DNA from: CAZICM01 sp964537685 | GTDB taxonomy: Bacteria > Myxococcota_A > Polyangia > Polyangiales > Polyangiaceae | NCBI GenBank assembly: GCA_964537685.1 | Contig: CAZICM010000002.1 | Location: forward strand, 62,001 to 126,000 | Reading direction: 5' to 3' | Length of the DNA: 64,000 bases | Shown here: one piece after another, positions 1-7,459 of the stretch | Layout: every line of letters begins with the position of its first letter | Numbering within the stretch: position 1 is the stretch's first letter | The notes under the pieces: generated by a model | The model's input: only the letters and a program-made list of their open reading frames with translations | Database searches by the model: none | What the model was told of the DNA's origin: nothing | Program-made: the position numbers and the translations under genes

Positions 1-2183
1 TTTAATAATTTTTCGCGATGCCTTTCCAGCCGGCCGTGCTTTTTCCACGAAGCCATATCGCGCCGGAGCTGATCGGCATCTCCCGCCGAATATCCCGCGC
101 CCACCATGGCGATTTGCATCACTTGTTCTTGAAATAAAGGCACGCCGAGCGTGCGCTCCAAAATGGGCTCCAAACAAGGGTGTGGCGAGACCGGCGCTTC
201 TTCACCCGTTCGCCTTCTCAAATAGGGATGCACCATTCCGCCTTGAATCGGCCCTGGGCGCACAATCGCCACTTCAATGACCAAATCGTAAAAGCGTTTT
301 GGTTTAAGCCTGCCCAGCATGGCCATTTGAGCGCGGCTCTCGATTTGAAAAACGCCCACCGTATCCGAGCGGCAAATGGCTTCATATACGGCCGGGTCTT
401 CGGGCGGAATCGCCGCCAAGGCCAAAATAGGATCAAAGGGCGGCAATTCTTTTGAATTGTTTTTTTTCTTTTGCTCGAAGCTGTAGGCCAATGCCTTTCG
501 GATTGCCGTAAGAATGCCGAGAGCCAAAATATCGATTTTAAAAAAACCCAACTCGTCCAAATCGTCTTTATCCCATGGAATCACGGTGCGATTGGGCATG
601 CGCGCCGGCTCCACGGGCGCCACGCGGGATAAAGACTCGGACGAGAGCACAAATCCGCCCACATGAATGGACATATGCCTGGGAAAGCCTTCCAATTCCT
701 CGGCCAATCGAAGGACTTGTTTCAATCGGAAATCGCCGGGATCTAAGCCCGCTTCCGCAATGCGCCCAGCGGAAATCCCTTCGTTAGTTCCAAATAAAAC
801 CAGTCCGCTTAAGCGATCGACTTGATCGAGCGATAAACCAAAAGTCTTGCCCACTTCACGCAGTGCGCTCTTTCCCCGGTAGGCAATCACCGCCGAGACC
901 ATCGAAGCCTGATCTCGCCCATACATTTGATAAATGGCCTGAATGACTTCCTCGCGGCGCTCGTGCTCAAAATCGACATCGATATCGGGAGGTTCGCGGC
1001 GCTCCGCCGATAAAAAACGCTCAAACAATAAATTCGATCGGGCAGGGTCCACCGCCGTTATGCCTAAAACAAAACACACCGCGCTATTGGCCGCGCTTCC
1101 CCGCCCCTGGCACAGAATTCTGCGCTCCCTTGCAATTTGAACGATTTGATAAACACTTAAAAAGTATGGCGCAACGGCGAGCTTTTCAATTAAATGAAGC
1201 TCTTTTTCAATTTGGGTTCGAACACTCGATGGTGTTCCAAGCGGATACCGCTCAAGACATCCTATTTCTGTGAGGCGCCTCAGCGCTTGATCGGGCGACT
1301 CGCCTTCGCCGCAAAGCGTACCCGTGGGAAACGCGTAGCGGAGTTCGGACAGCGAAAAACAGCAGCGCTCGGCTATTTTTATCGAATTGGACACCCATTC
1401 AGGATATTCCCGGAAGAGAGAGCGCATTTGCGAGGCCGAGCGAAGATATGCCTCGGCATTGGAAGACAGAAGCGTGCCTGCTTTGTCGAGAGTCGTCTTG
1501 TGGCGAATGCAGGTCAGCACATCGCACAAGGGCTTTCGCGAAGGATGATGAAAACGCGGGCGCGCGGTGGCCAAAGGCTGAATGCCATAGCGGTCGGCAA
1601 TCGAGAGCACCGTTTTGATACGCAGGGCTTCGGCGCGATCGAGGTGCCGCCATGTCGCTGCGTACAGCCTGTTTTCAAAGGCATCCCGGAGAGGCCCGAA
1701 GATCGCTGGATCGTCGGAATGCACTCCGGAAACGGGCACGATGGCCGTAAGTCCCTTGGACAATTGAGCAATGGCCTCCACCGAGATGCCGGCCGTTCCC
1801 TTTTCATGATGGGCATGCGCGCGCGTGATAAGGGCGCACAGATTTGAATATCCATCGTGATTCTCAGCGAGAAGCGCCACGGTCTTTTCCACGGGCGGCA
1901 GAGCCGAAATACCAGGCTCTTTAAAGGCAAATCCTCCATCCGTCTCCAGCGTGAGCTCGGCGCCGACAATCAAACGCTGACCCGATTTACGGGCCTCGGC
2001 ATAAGCGCGGACAATGCCGTACAGGCCATCCCGATCGCAGAGTGCAATGGCCGGAAGCCCAAGCTCCTTCGCTCTCGCAACCATTTCCGCCGGATGAGAA
2101 GCGCCATCGAGAAAAGAAAAATTCGAGCGCCCCAAAAGCTCGGCATACCCATTGTTTTCAGGCAATTCTGCGCCGTCGCTCAC
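1..2183 (-). CDS. dnaE2: Error-prone DNA polymerase DnaE2 (ImuC), C-terminus cut by window edge
   Basis: Alpha-type C-family polymerase that performs translesion synthesis with ImuA and ImuB. About 727 N-terminal residues are visible, of the roughly 1050 usual for the family. The frame stays open to base 1. The product begins with a PHP domain (YAELLGRSNFSFLDGASHP). The palm follows, with CQGRGSAANS, the catalytic pair in PDIDVDFE (about residue 400) and the third carboxylate in KIDILALG (about residue 550). The GTG start overlaps the imuB TGA as GTGA, so the two are translationally coupled. The order imuA-imuB-dnaE2 separates it from replicative DnaE1. The C-terminal fingers, OB fold and any clamp-binding motif lie outside the window. 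Confidence 0.95.
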   Translation of the reverse strand, partial: MSDGAELPENNGYAELLGRSNFSFLDGASHPAEMVARAKELGLPAIALCDRDGLYGIVRAYAEARKSGQRLIVGAELTLETDGGFAFKEPGISALPPVEKTVALLAENHDGYSNLCALITRAHAHHEKGTAGISVEAIAQLSKGLTAIVPVSGVHSDDPAIFGPLRDAFENRLYAATWRHLDRAEALRIKTVLSIADRYGIQPLATARPRFHHPSRKPLCDVLTCIRHKTTLDKAGTLLSSNAEAYLRSASQMRSLFREYPEWVSNSIKIAERCCFSLSELRYAFPTGTLCGEGESPDQALRRLTEIGCLERYPLGTPSSVRTQIEKELHLIEKLAVAPYFLSVYQIVQIARERRILCQGRGSAANSAVCFVLGITAVDPARSNLLFERFLSAERREPPDIDVDFEHERREEVIQAIYQMYGRDQASMVSAVIAYRGKSALREVGKTFGLSLDQVDRLSGLVLFGTNEGISAGRIAEAGLDPGDFRLKQVLRLAEELEGFPRHMSIHVGGFVLSSESLSRVAPVEPARMPNRTVIPWDKDDLDELGFFKIDILALGILTAIRKALAYSFEQKKKNNSKELPPFDPILALAAIPPEDPAVYEAICRSDTVGVFQIESRAQMAMLGRLKPKRFYDLVIEVAIVRPGPIQGGMVHPYLRRRTGEEAPVSPHPCLEPILERTLGVPLFQEQVMQIAMVGAGYSAGDADQLRRDMASWKKHGRLERHREKLL

Positions 2184-3847
2184 TCGCTCCACCCATGCAA
2201 AAAAGCTTCGCCGGTCGTGCGATCGACAAAGATCCAAGCCTCGGCGCAGATAGGCTCGCCGCCTCCAAACGCCCTCGGTTCGTCCTGAATGTTTGGTGTA
2301 AAAACGTTGCGGATACCCTTCTTTTCAGGCTCCTTTTTCGCCAAAAGCCATACGCGCGCGTAGTCCCGGCACACCGGCGATTCGGTCCACCATTCCACAT
2401 CGGACAGTCTCATCTCAAAGCGCATCTGCTGAACGGTGTAGGGCTTCCCATCCAGCACAATTTCGCTTCCCGCCTGTATGCGGCCAATGGGAACGGGCGA
2501 TGGTAAAAGCCTTGTCGGTTCGACAAAATCTTCTTGTTTTTGAGGAATTTTTGAAGCTTTCGCCGAAAGGACAAGAGGCTTAAGCGCCGAGCGGGCCTCG
2601 GGGCGATGCGCGTCCCGGTGCTCGAGAACGCCGATGCGATCGGCTCCAATTTCAGCGGAAAGCTCGGCCAATAAAGCCGGCAAGCGATCGGGATCGACGG
2701 CCACATCCCGCGATAAATCCATCTGAACGCGCTTGGCTGAAACAATTTGCGATGCCGATAAACGAAGCCCTTTGGCCGGAGCGAAGAGCGTAATTCTCTC
2801 GAGTTTTGCCTTAAGCGCCCTCAGCAAATCGGCGGGATCTGAAAGAGGCGCCGGCAGCTCAATGCGCGCGTTCAGTTCGAAGGCTTCACCGCCCTGAACC
2901 CCTCGTTCCTTGGCGCGCAGCTTCGCGATGGAGCGATCGTAAACAATGCTCACATTCAGCTCTAAACAAGCTTCACCGCGCCCCAAAAGCCTTGCGCCGA
3001 TGCGCGAAGTCATTCCGCGCAGCACAAACAAAAGAGGCTCCGTGCTTTCAACACCGTCTTCAAAATCGGCCTCTTCATGAAGCTCGGGCGGCGCCTCATA
3101 GGGAATGGGCACCACGTCGTCGATGCCTCTCAGAAGACTCATCACATCGGCCGCATAAGGCCCCAGGCGCGCTGCAACCGCCGCAGGCGGAAGACGGCAA
3201 AGCTCATCGATCGCCCGAAGCCCGAGCTGCGTAAAAAAATGGGCGATATCAGGCTCGATGGGCAGCGCCTCGATGGGAAGCGATACAAAGCGCTGCATCT
3301 CTTCGTCCCCGCTAAAAGCACCGCACACTCCATAACGGGCAAGCGCTCTCGCGATCCTAGGTCCGCCCGCCACGGCAAGCTGGCAGCGGTGACCGAGCGA
3401 TCGCACTTGTTCACTCAAGGTTTCGAGCAGTTTTTGTTCACCGCCCGCAAGATGCGCCGCGCCTGTAATGTCCAGCCATACCGTGTCAAAACCGCCCTCA
3501 AAACTAAAGGCTTCGCGCCCCTTCGCCGAAAGCCTCACCGAAACCAAAGGCGCAAACGCGAGCGCTGTCTCGGCTACAACAGAAAGCGCTTCGTCAATCT
3601 GCTCCCGCGTCACCCGCTGCACGCTCAAGTGAGACGCGATCGCTGAAGCTTCAACCACGCTCTGGCCCGGCATGACGCCCCAAGAGCCCGCTTCTTCGTC
3701 CACAGCCTCGATCAGCGAAGCCGACACGGATGTCTCGGATGCCTCGGGCTCCAGCACCAAAACGGCGAGCGGACCCCGCACATCCATGCGTCTCCGCACG
3801 ATCTCACAAAGCAGATCAGGCAAGACAATCGCGGCAATGCGCTTCAC
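2180..3847 (-). CDS. imuB: ImuB, Y-family-polymerase-like mutagenesis protein
   Basis: 555-aa catalytically inactive relative of DinB that bridges DnaE2 to the beta clamp in mutasomes. Where active Y-family enzymes have an acidic DxD-type motif, this protein starts KRIAAIVLPDLLCEIV. The second acidic motif (SxDEA type) reads DTVWLDITGAAHLAGG, so the metal-binding carboxylates are mostly missing, as is normal for ImuB. A C-terminal extension of about 200 residues with a conserved-looking tail (EPICAEAWIFVDRTTGEAFL) follows. The start is GTG, 15 bp after the imuA stop. The stop overlaps the dnaE2 GTG by 4 bp. Family assignment rests on these motifs and on the operon. Confidence 0.93.
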   Translation of the reverse strand: MKRIAAIVLPDLLCEIVRRRMDVRGPLAVLVLEPEASETSVSASLIEAVDEEAGSWGVMPGQSVVEASAIASHLSVQRVTREQIDEALSVVAETALAFAPLVSVRLSAKGREAFSFEGGFDTVWLDITGAAHLAGGEQKLLETLSEQVRSLGHRCQLAVAGGPRIARALARYGVCGAFSGDEEMQRFVSLPIEALPIEPDIAHFFTQLGLRAIDELCRLPPAAVAARLGPYAADVMSLLRGIDDVVPIPYEAPPELHEEADFEDGVESTEPLLFVLRGMTSRIGARLLGRGEACLELNVSIVYDRSIAKLRAKERGVQGGEAFELNARIELPAPLSDPADLLRALKAKLERITLFAPAKGLRLSASQIVSAKRVQMDLSRDVAVDPDRLPALLAELSAEIGADRIGVLEHRDAHRPEARSALKPLVLSAKASKIPQKQEDFVEPTRLLPSPVPIGRIQAGSEIVLDGKPYTVQQMRFEMRLSDVEWWTESPVCRDYARVWLLAKKEPEKKGIRNVFTPNIQDEPRAFGGGEPICAEAWIFVDRTTGEAFLHGWSE

Positions 3848-3862
3848 GCGGCCCTCGTTTGC

Positions 3863-4618
3863 CTAAGCCGTCTTCCGGAGCTCAACAGCCACCGGCGGCG
3901 AAATACGCCCGCGCCTCTCCTTCGCGACCCGGACAGAAAGCCGCTCTTCCGAAAGCCTTTGCACTTCCAGTCTCATCGCCACCGGCAAAGGCAGGGAGCG
4001 CATAATCATACTATCTGTGATCAATACGATCGTCGTGTCACTTTTTTCAATGGACAGCGAAAGCCGGCGGACCACGTTGGCCCACCGATCGAGCCTTTCA
4101 AGCGAGGGAGCGCCGGGCAATCCAACAGTATCCACAACAACAACTTTAAAAATGTGACTGGAAGCAATACGAACGGATACTTTTGCCAAATCGTTTATAT
4201 CTGGCCGCACCACCAAAAGCCGGGACAAATCGACGCCGGCGCGGGCGACCGCGGGTGCAAATAGCGATGCGCACGGCTCAATCCACGCACAGAACGCACC
4301 TGCCGTTGAATCACCGCCCCGCAGCCGGGCCTCGGCCTGCGCAGAAGCACATGCGGACAAAGCCAGTGTTGTCACGCCTCCAAGCCCGCGCGGCGCCGCA
4401 AATTCAACGACAGAACCTCTGGGCAATCCTGCCTCGGGCAGCATTTCATCCATGCGGCCAAGCCCCAAAGGAAGCGCCTTCGCACGCGGTTTTTGTATTT
4501 CCTGCCCCTCGGCTTCCGAGCAGATGGCCTGGGACATCCGGCGCAGCGAAGCGAGCATTTCAGGGCTTTTCACACGCGACATGCTGAACAAGCTATCAGG
4601 TGACTTTTGTCGAACCAC
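3863..4618 (-). CDS. imuA: ImuA, RecA/SulA-like mutagenesis accessory protein
   Basis: 251-aa RecA-fold-like protein, first gene of the mutagenesis cassette. The core after residue about 55 (GRMDEMLPEAGLPRGSVVEF) matches the start of RecA/SulA-like ImuA proteins. The P-loop position reads AAPRGLGGVTTLAL and lacks the lysine of a normal Walker A, so ATP hydrolysis is doubtful. A hydrophobic beta strand ending in aspartate (KVVVVDTVGLPG) occupies the Walker B position. The GTG start has AAGGG just upstream; an ATG 12 codons later is the alternative but has no obvious ribosome binding site. It is divergent from the lipoprotein gene at 4793. Confidence 0.85.
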   Translation of the reverse strand: MVRQKSPDSLFSMSRVKSPEMLASLRRMSQAICSEAEGQEIQKPRAKALPLGLGRMDEMLPEAGLPRGSVVEFAAPRGLGGVTTLALSACASAQAEARLRGGDSTAGAFCAWIEPCASLFAPAVARAGVDLSRLLVVRPDINDLAKVSVRIASSHIFKVVVVDTVGLPGAPSLERLDRWANVVRRLSLSIEKSDTTIVLITDSMIMRSLPLPVAMRLEVQRLSEERLSVRVAKERRGRISPPVAVELRKTA

Positions 4619-4792
4619 CCTTGAATGCGTTGTACAGCGTCACACTCAATGGTCTTTAGGCATCTATTTGATTGAGTTGCCCAGGCCCTCGATCATCGTC
4701 CGGCCAATCAATTTAATCATTATTCATACAAAAACGATCAAATTTATATTTTTAACTATACCCGCAACGGGAGGCCGCGATAGCCTGCAGAA

Positions 4793-5395
4793 GTGTCTTC
4801 CCGGATTAAAATCCCGCTGCTCGCGCTCGCATTGAGCATCCAAACGCTTTTGGGCTGCGTCAATGGCGAAGGTCCCCAAACTCAAAGCGCCGAGCCTCAT
4901 AAAGCCAGAATCCGCTTGCAAGGACGCTTTCCCGAGCGCACGGCTCAAGGCGCTTCCCTGAGCGAGCCCGCGAATATCGCCAAGGAGGCCAATCCCGCCT
5001 TTTGCCACGCCGATTCGCCTCCTGTTTCAGAACCGGCATCCGCTCTTTCATGGCTCACGGACCGGTGTGCTGCCCCAGGGTTTATCCCCAAAACCCCTGT
5101 ACATACAGGCAATCCTCAAGGCGAGGCCGATGCCGATGAACGCCTTTCTTTTCTTGGCCGCAAGGGGCGCTGTTATCGCGTCTTTGCCGCAGCAAGTGAA
5201 GATGTAGGCGATTTAGATATCGCCGTTTTCAATTCAACAGGAGGTCTTGCAGCGGCGGACGTATCGGAAGATCGCTATCCTGTCGTTCCGCCGCGCGGAT
5301 TTCTCTGCCTGCGTGAAGATGAAACATTCTCTATCCGCGTCGCCGTGGTGCGCGGTCAGGGAAATTATGTGCTGCAGGTCTGGGGCTCGGAATAG
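4793..5395 (+). CDS. Putative outer-membrane lipoprotein
   Basis: 200-aa protein with a type II signal peptide: basic SSRIK, a hydrophobic stretch and the lipobox LLGC at about residues 19-22. The mature part has four further cysteines. Its C-terminal half (CYRVFAAASEDVGDLDIAVFN... to YVLQVWGSE) resembles a small pre-peptidase C-type beta sandwich, a weak inference. The start is GTG; a GGGAGG lies rather far upstream (about 18 nt), so the start is uncertain. It is transcribed away from imuA and converges on the Roadblock gene at 5467 across a strong dyad. I do not recognise a specific family. Confidence 0.75.
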   Translation: MSSRIKIPLLALALSIQTLLGCVNGEGPQTQSAEPHKARIRLQGRFPERTAQGASLSEPANIAKEANPAFCHADSPPVSEPASALSWLTDRCAAPGFIPKTPVHTGNPQGEADADERLSFLGRKGRCYRVFAAASEDVGDLDIAVFNSTGGLAAADVSEDRYPVVPPRGFLCLREDETFSIRVAVVRGQGNYVLQVWGSE

Positions 5396-5413
5396 ACGGG
5401 CATATCTGATCTA

Positions 5414-5458
5414 ATTGTATTGCAATACCATGCAGTATTCCCGGTATTGCAATACAAT
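5414..5458. terminator. Large dyad between convergent genes; two copies of a 12-bp palindrome
   Basis: A perfect 16-bp inverted repeat (ATTGTATTGCAATACC and its complement) is separated by 13 nt. It lies between the stops of the converging genes at 5395 and 5467, which suits a bidirectional terminator. Each arm contains the self-palindrome GTATTGCAATAC (5417-5428 and 5444-5455), so a double protein-binding site is an alternative reading. No long T-tract follows the hairpin. Confidence 0.6.
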
Positions 5459-5466
5459 CAGATGAA

Positions 5467-5856
5467 TTAGCCTTCTATGTTAATGTTATTTATCGCTTTT
5501 AATAGCTCGGGCTCGTATTTCTTCATCACCGAACGGGCATAGCCAAGCGCGCCGTGTTTTGTGATTGCCAGGCCATGAAAATGCGAAGTGCCCAGCATCC
5601 GGAGCAACACATAGGCATCCTTGGTCGAAATCAAAATATCTTCCGAGGTATGCGCTCCAAGACCTAGCAAATCCAGTGCTTGGGCATTCGACTTAACGAC
5701 TTCCGCATAACACGCAGAAGCCACGGAAGAGTCGAAATTGGGATCGATCGAACCACCCGCAACGGAAAGCCCACTTTCAATTTGAACAATATCTGTTGAA
5801 ACGAAGTGAGGAACTTCCGTTCGGAATTTGGCGATCAACTCATCCAGTCTGCTCAT
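5467..5856 (-). CDS. Roadblock/LC7-like domain protein (1 of 4)
   Basis: 129-aa single-domain protein with the Roadblock pattern: an N-terminal helix, a strand pair around ESGLSVAGGSID, a central helix with SACYAEVVKSN, then DILISTKDAYVLLRMLG and a C-terminal helix. Roadblock proteins commonly bind small Ras-like GTPases; MglB with MglA is the myxobacterial example. It is clearly paralogous to the protein at 9034-9423, sharing the ACY-EVVKSN and ALDLLG segments, with roughly half of positions identical by eye. No GTPase gene is adjacent. The function is unknown. Confidence 0.75.
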   Translation of the reverse strand: MSRLDELIAKFRTEVPHFVSTDIVQIESGLSVAGGSIDPNFDSSVASACYAEVVKSNAQALDLLGLGAHTSEDILISTKDAYVLLRMLGTSHFHGLAITKHGALGYARSVMKKYEPELLKAINNINIEG

Positions 5857-6232
5857 TTTGTTTTCCTTGACGACGAGGTTGTCAGAAATCGGCGTGAGAG
5901 GAAATGCTCGGACGTACGGCCACCCCGCCGGACCGGGCCGGTTCCTGCATCTTGGAACGCGACCCTAGCAAATCTGAGCCGCGCGAGCATGTCAAGTATC
6001 TCGCATCTTTTCATGCGGACAGGCGATCGCATGAATTACTTATCCGCGAAATGCACGGCGTTTGCCGTTATTTTTGCTTCCGAGTCAAGGATTCACCTTG
6101 GCCCGGCGACTTCAACCTCTTGACGGTGCAGTCTCCGGCGGCGACCATAGCCGCCTATCACGCAGGCTGGGCTGGCAGGTTTGCAGCATGGGAGCGGGCT
6201 GTTTGCGTGTGTCCCCCACAGGAAACCTGCTC
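5857..6232. other. Intergenic region between divergent genes
   Basis: 376 bp between the Roadblock gene and the AAA ATPase gene. Short open frames here (for example 5904-6236) have no protein-like composition and overlap each other in different frames. TTGACG at 6120-6125 could be a -35 element for the ATPase gene, but no convincing -10 follows. I see no RNA gene. Confidence 0.4.
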
Positions 6233-7318
6233 ATGAAGATCGCCAAAGCGCTAATCGAAAACTATCGACACATTGAACGGCTGGAGCTCAATTTCACGGA
6301 TGGCTCTGACAATATCCGGAACTTGAGCTTGCTCGGAGGCGCCAACGCCTCAGGCAAAACAACCGTTTTGGATGCCTTGGCCGCTGCCCTCGGGCCGGTC
6401 TCTGAATTCCCTTCAACACGGCCTGGTTTCCTTCTCACCAAGCCAACCATCGTGTGCAAGGGCGCCGACTTCGCCAGAGTGACCGTCGACCTCCGTTTTT
6501 CGGACGATGAAGTCGCCGCAACGCGCGAGCTCTACAAACTCGCAGGCGATGAAACGAACGTCCCCGATGTCCGCGAAATCAAGCTGACTTGGGTTTATCC
6601 CGATCCTGAAAACCGCTCGAGCTACGGCTCTGCAACTTCCAATGTGGAAGGCGGCCTTTACCTTCTCAAAGGGCGGGTGAAGGTCGCAAAACTTTTGCCG
6701 AGCAAGAAGGTTGGATGGGATTGGTTCAGGCGCACGGGCGGCATTTTTACGTTTGATCAGCAGCGCACGGGCTCCGGAAAGACCATCCGCCAAGATCTGT
6801 GGAACGTCATCCGCGCCGCAGCCGCGGCCGAAAACGATGAGCCGATGCCGTCGCTCAAGCGCGGCACCGATCCTCATACCCTGCTTCTTTCGCTCGCGCT
6901 GAACTCTCAGCGGCCCCTGGCCGACATGCCCAACTTGAATGAATTCAAGGTCATTCAAGAGCAATACGCGAATATCTGCGAGCCTCGTAAATTGCTCGGC
7001 GCGATCCGCGATGAGTTCGGCACTTTCGATTTGCGCTTCCACAGCAGCAAATACGAATACGGCTACGATGGCATTGGCTCGGGTGAAGAGATGGTGCTGC
7101 TCTTCCTCGTGCGTTTGGCGGGCGAGCACGTTCACCGCTCCATCGTGTTTATTGACGAGCTTGAACTTCACCAGCAGCCGGCGTGGCAAGAAGCCCTGGT
7201 CCGCCAGCTTCCTCTTGTAGGCGACGACAATCAGATCATTGCGACGACGCAATCGCCGCACATGCAGAAGTTTGTCCCTGAAGGCGCGTTCACCGAGCTT
7301 CCTTCCACCACCCGTTAA
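6233..7318 (+). CDS. AAA family ATPase (SMC/OLD-like, RecF-type)
   Basis: 361-aa ATPase of the ABC/SMC-like AAA group found in OLD nucleases and phage-defence ATPases. It has Walker A GANASGKTT (about residues 37-45), an ABC-signature-like GSGEEM (about 281), Walker B with catalytic Glu in VFIDELELH (about 304-312) and the switch IIATTQSPHMQKF near the C-terminus. There is no coiled coil and no TOPRIM nuclease domain, and the length fits a bare ATPase domain. The ATG at 6233 is preceded by AGGAAA; the open frame extends 57 codons upstream, but that part looks non-coding. No partner toxin or nuclease gene adjoins it. Confidence 0.85.
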   Translation: MKIAKALIENYRHIERLELNFTDGSDNIRNLSLLGGANASGKTTVLDALAAALGPVSEFPSTRPGFLLTKPTIVCKGADFARVTVDLRFSDDEVAATRELYKLAGDETNVPDVREIKLTWVYPDPENRSSYGSATSNVEGGLYLLKGRVKVAKLLPSKKVGWDWFRRTGGIFTFDQQRTGSGKTIRQDLWNVIRAAAAAENDEPMPSLKRGTDPHTLLLSLALNSQRPLADMPNLNEFKVIQEQYANICEPRKLLGAIRDEFGTFDLRFHSSKYEYGYDGIGSGEEMVLLFLVRLAGEHVHRSIVFIDELELHQQPAWQEALVRQLPLVGDDNQIIATTQSPHMQKFVPEGAFTELPSTTR

Positions 7319-7351
7319 CCCTAAACCTTAAGCCCTTAGCAAGCATGCGCT

Positions 7352-7389
7352 GCGCGGGGCCTGTCTTTCGATTGAGACAGGCTTTGCGC
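7352..7389 (+). terminator. GC-rich hairpin after the AAA ATPase gene / in the TPL leader
   Basis: GCGCGGGGCCTGTCT and AGACAGGCTTTGCGC pair over 15 bp with an 8-nt loop. The three G-T pairs are G-U wobbles only in the plus-strand transcript, which supports an RNA structure on that strand. It starts 33 nt after the ATPase stop and ends 70 nt before the lyase start. No T-tract follows, so it may be an intrinsic-terminator-like element or a leader hairpin. Confidence 0.5.
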
Positions 7390-7459
7390 GGCGAAAGTAA
7401 CTCAAATCAAAATCGCCTGAGCGTGGGGACAGGCGTCTGCCACATCGATGGGAGATGTC

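Noticed and set aside
1194..1847. 217-codon plus-strand frame
   Set aside because: Antisense to dnaE2, whose frame is continuous through this stretch with polymerase motifs.
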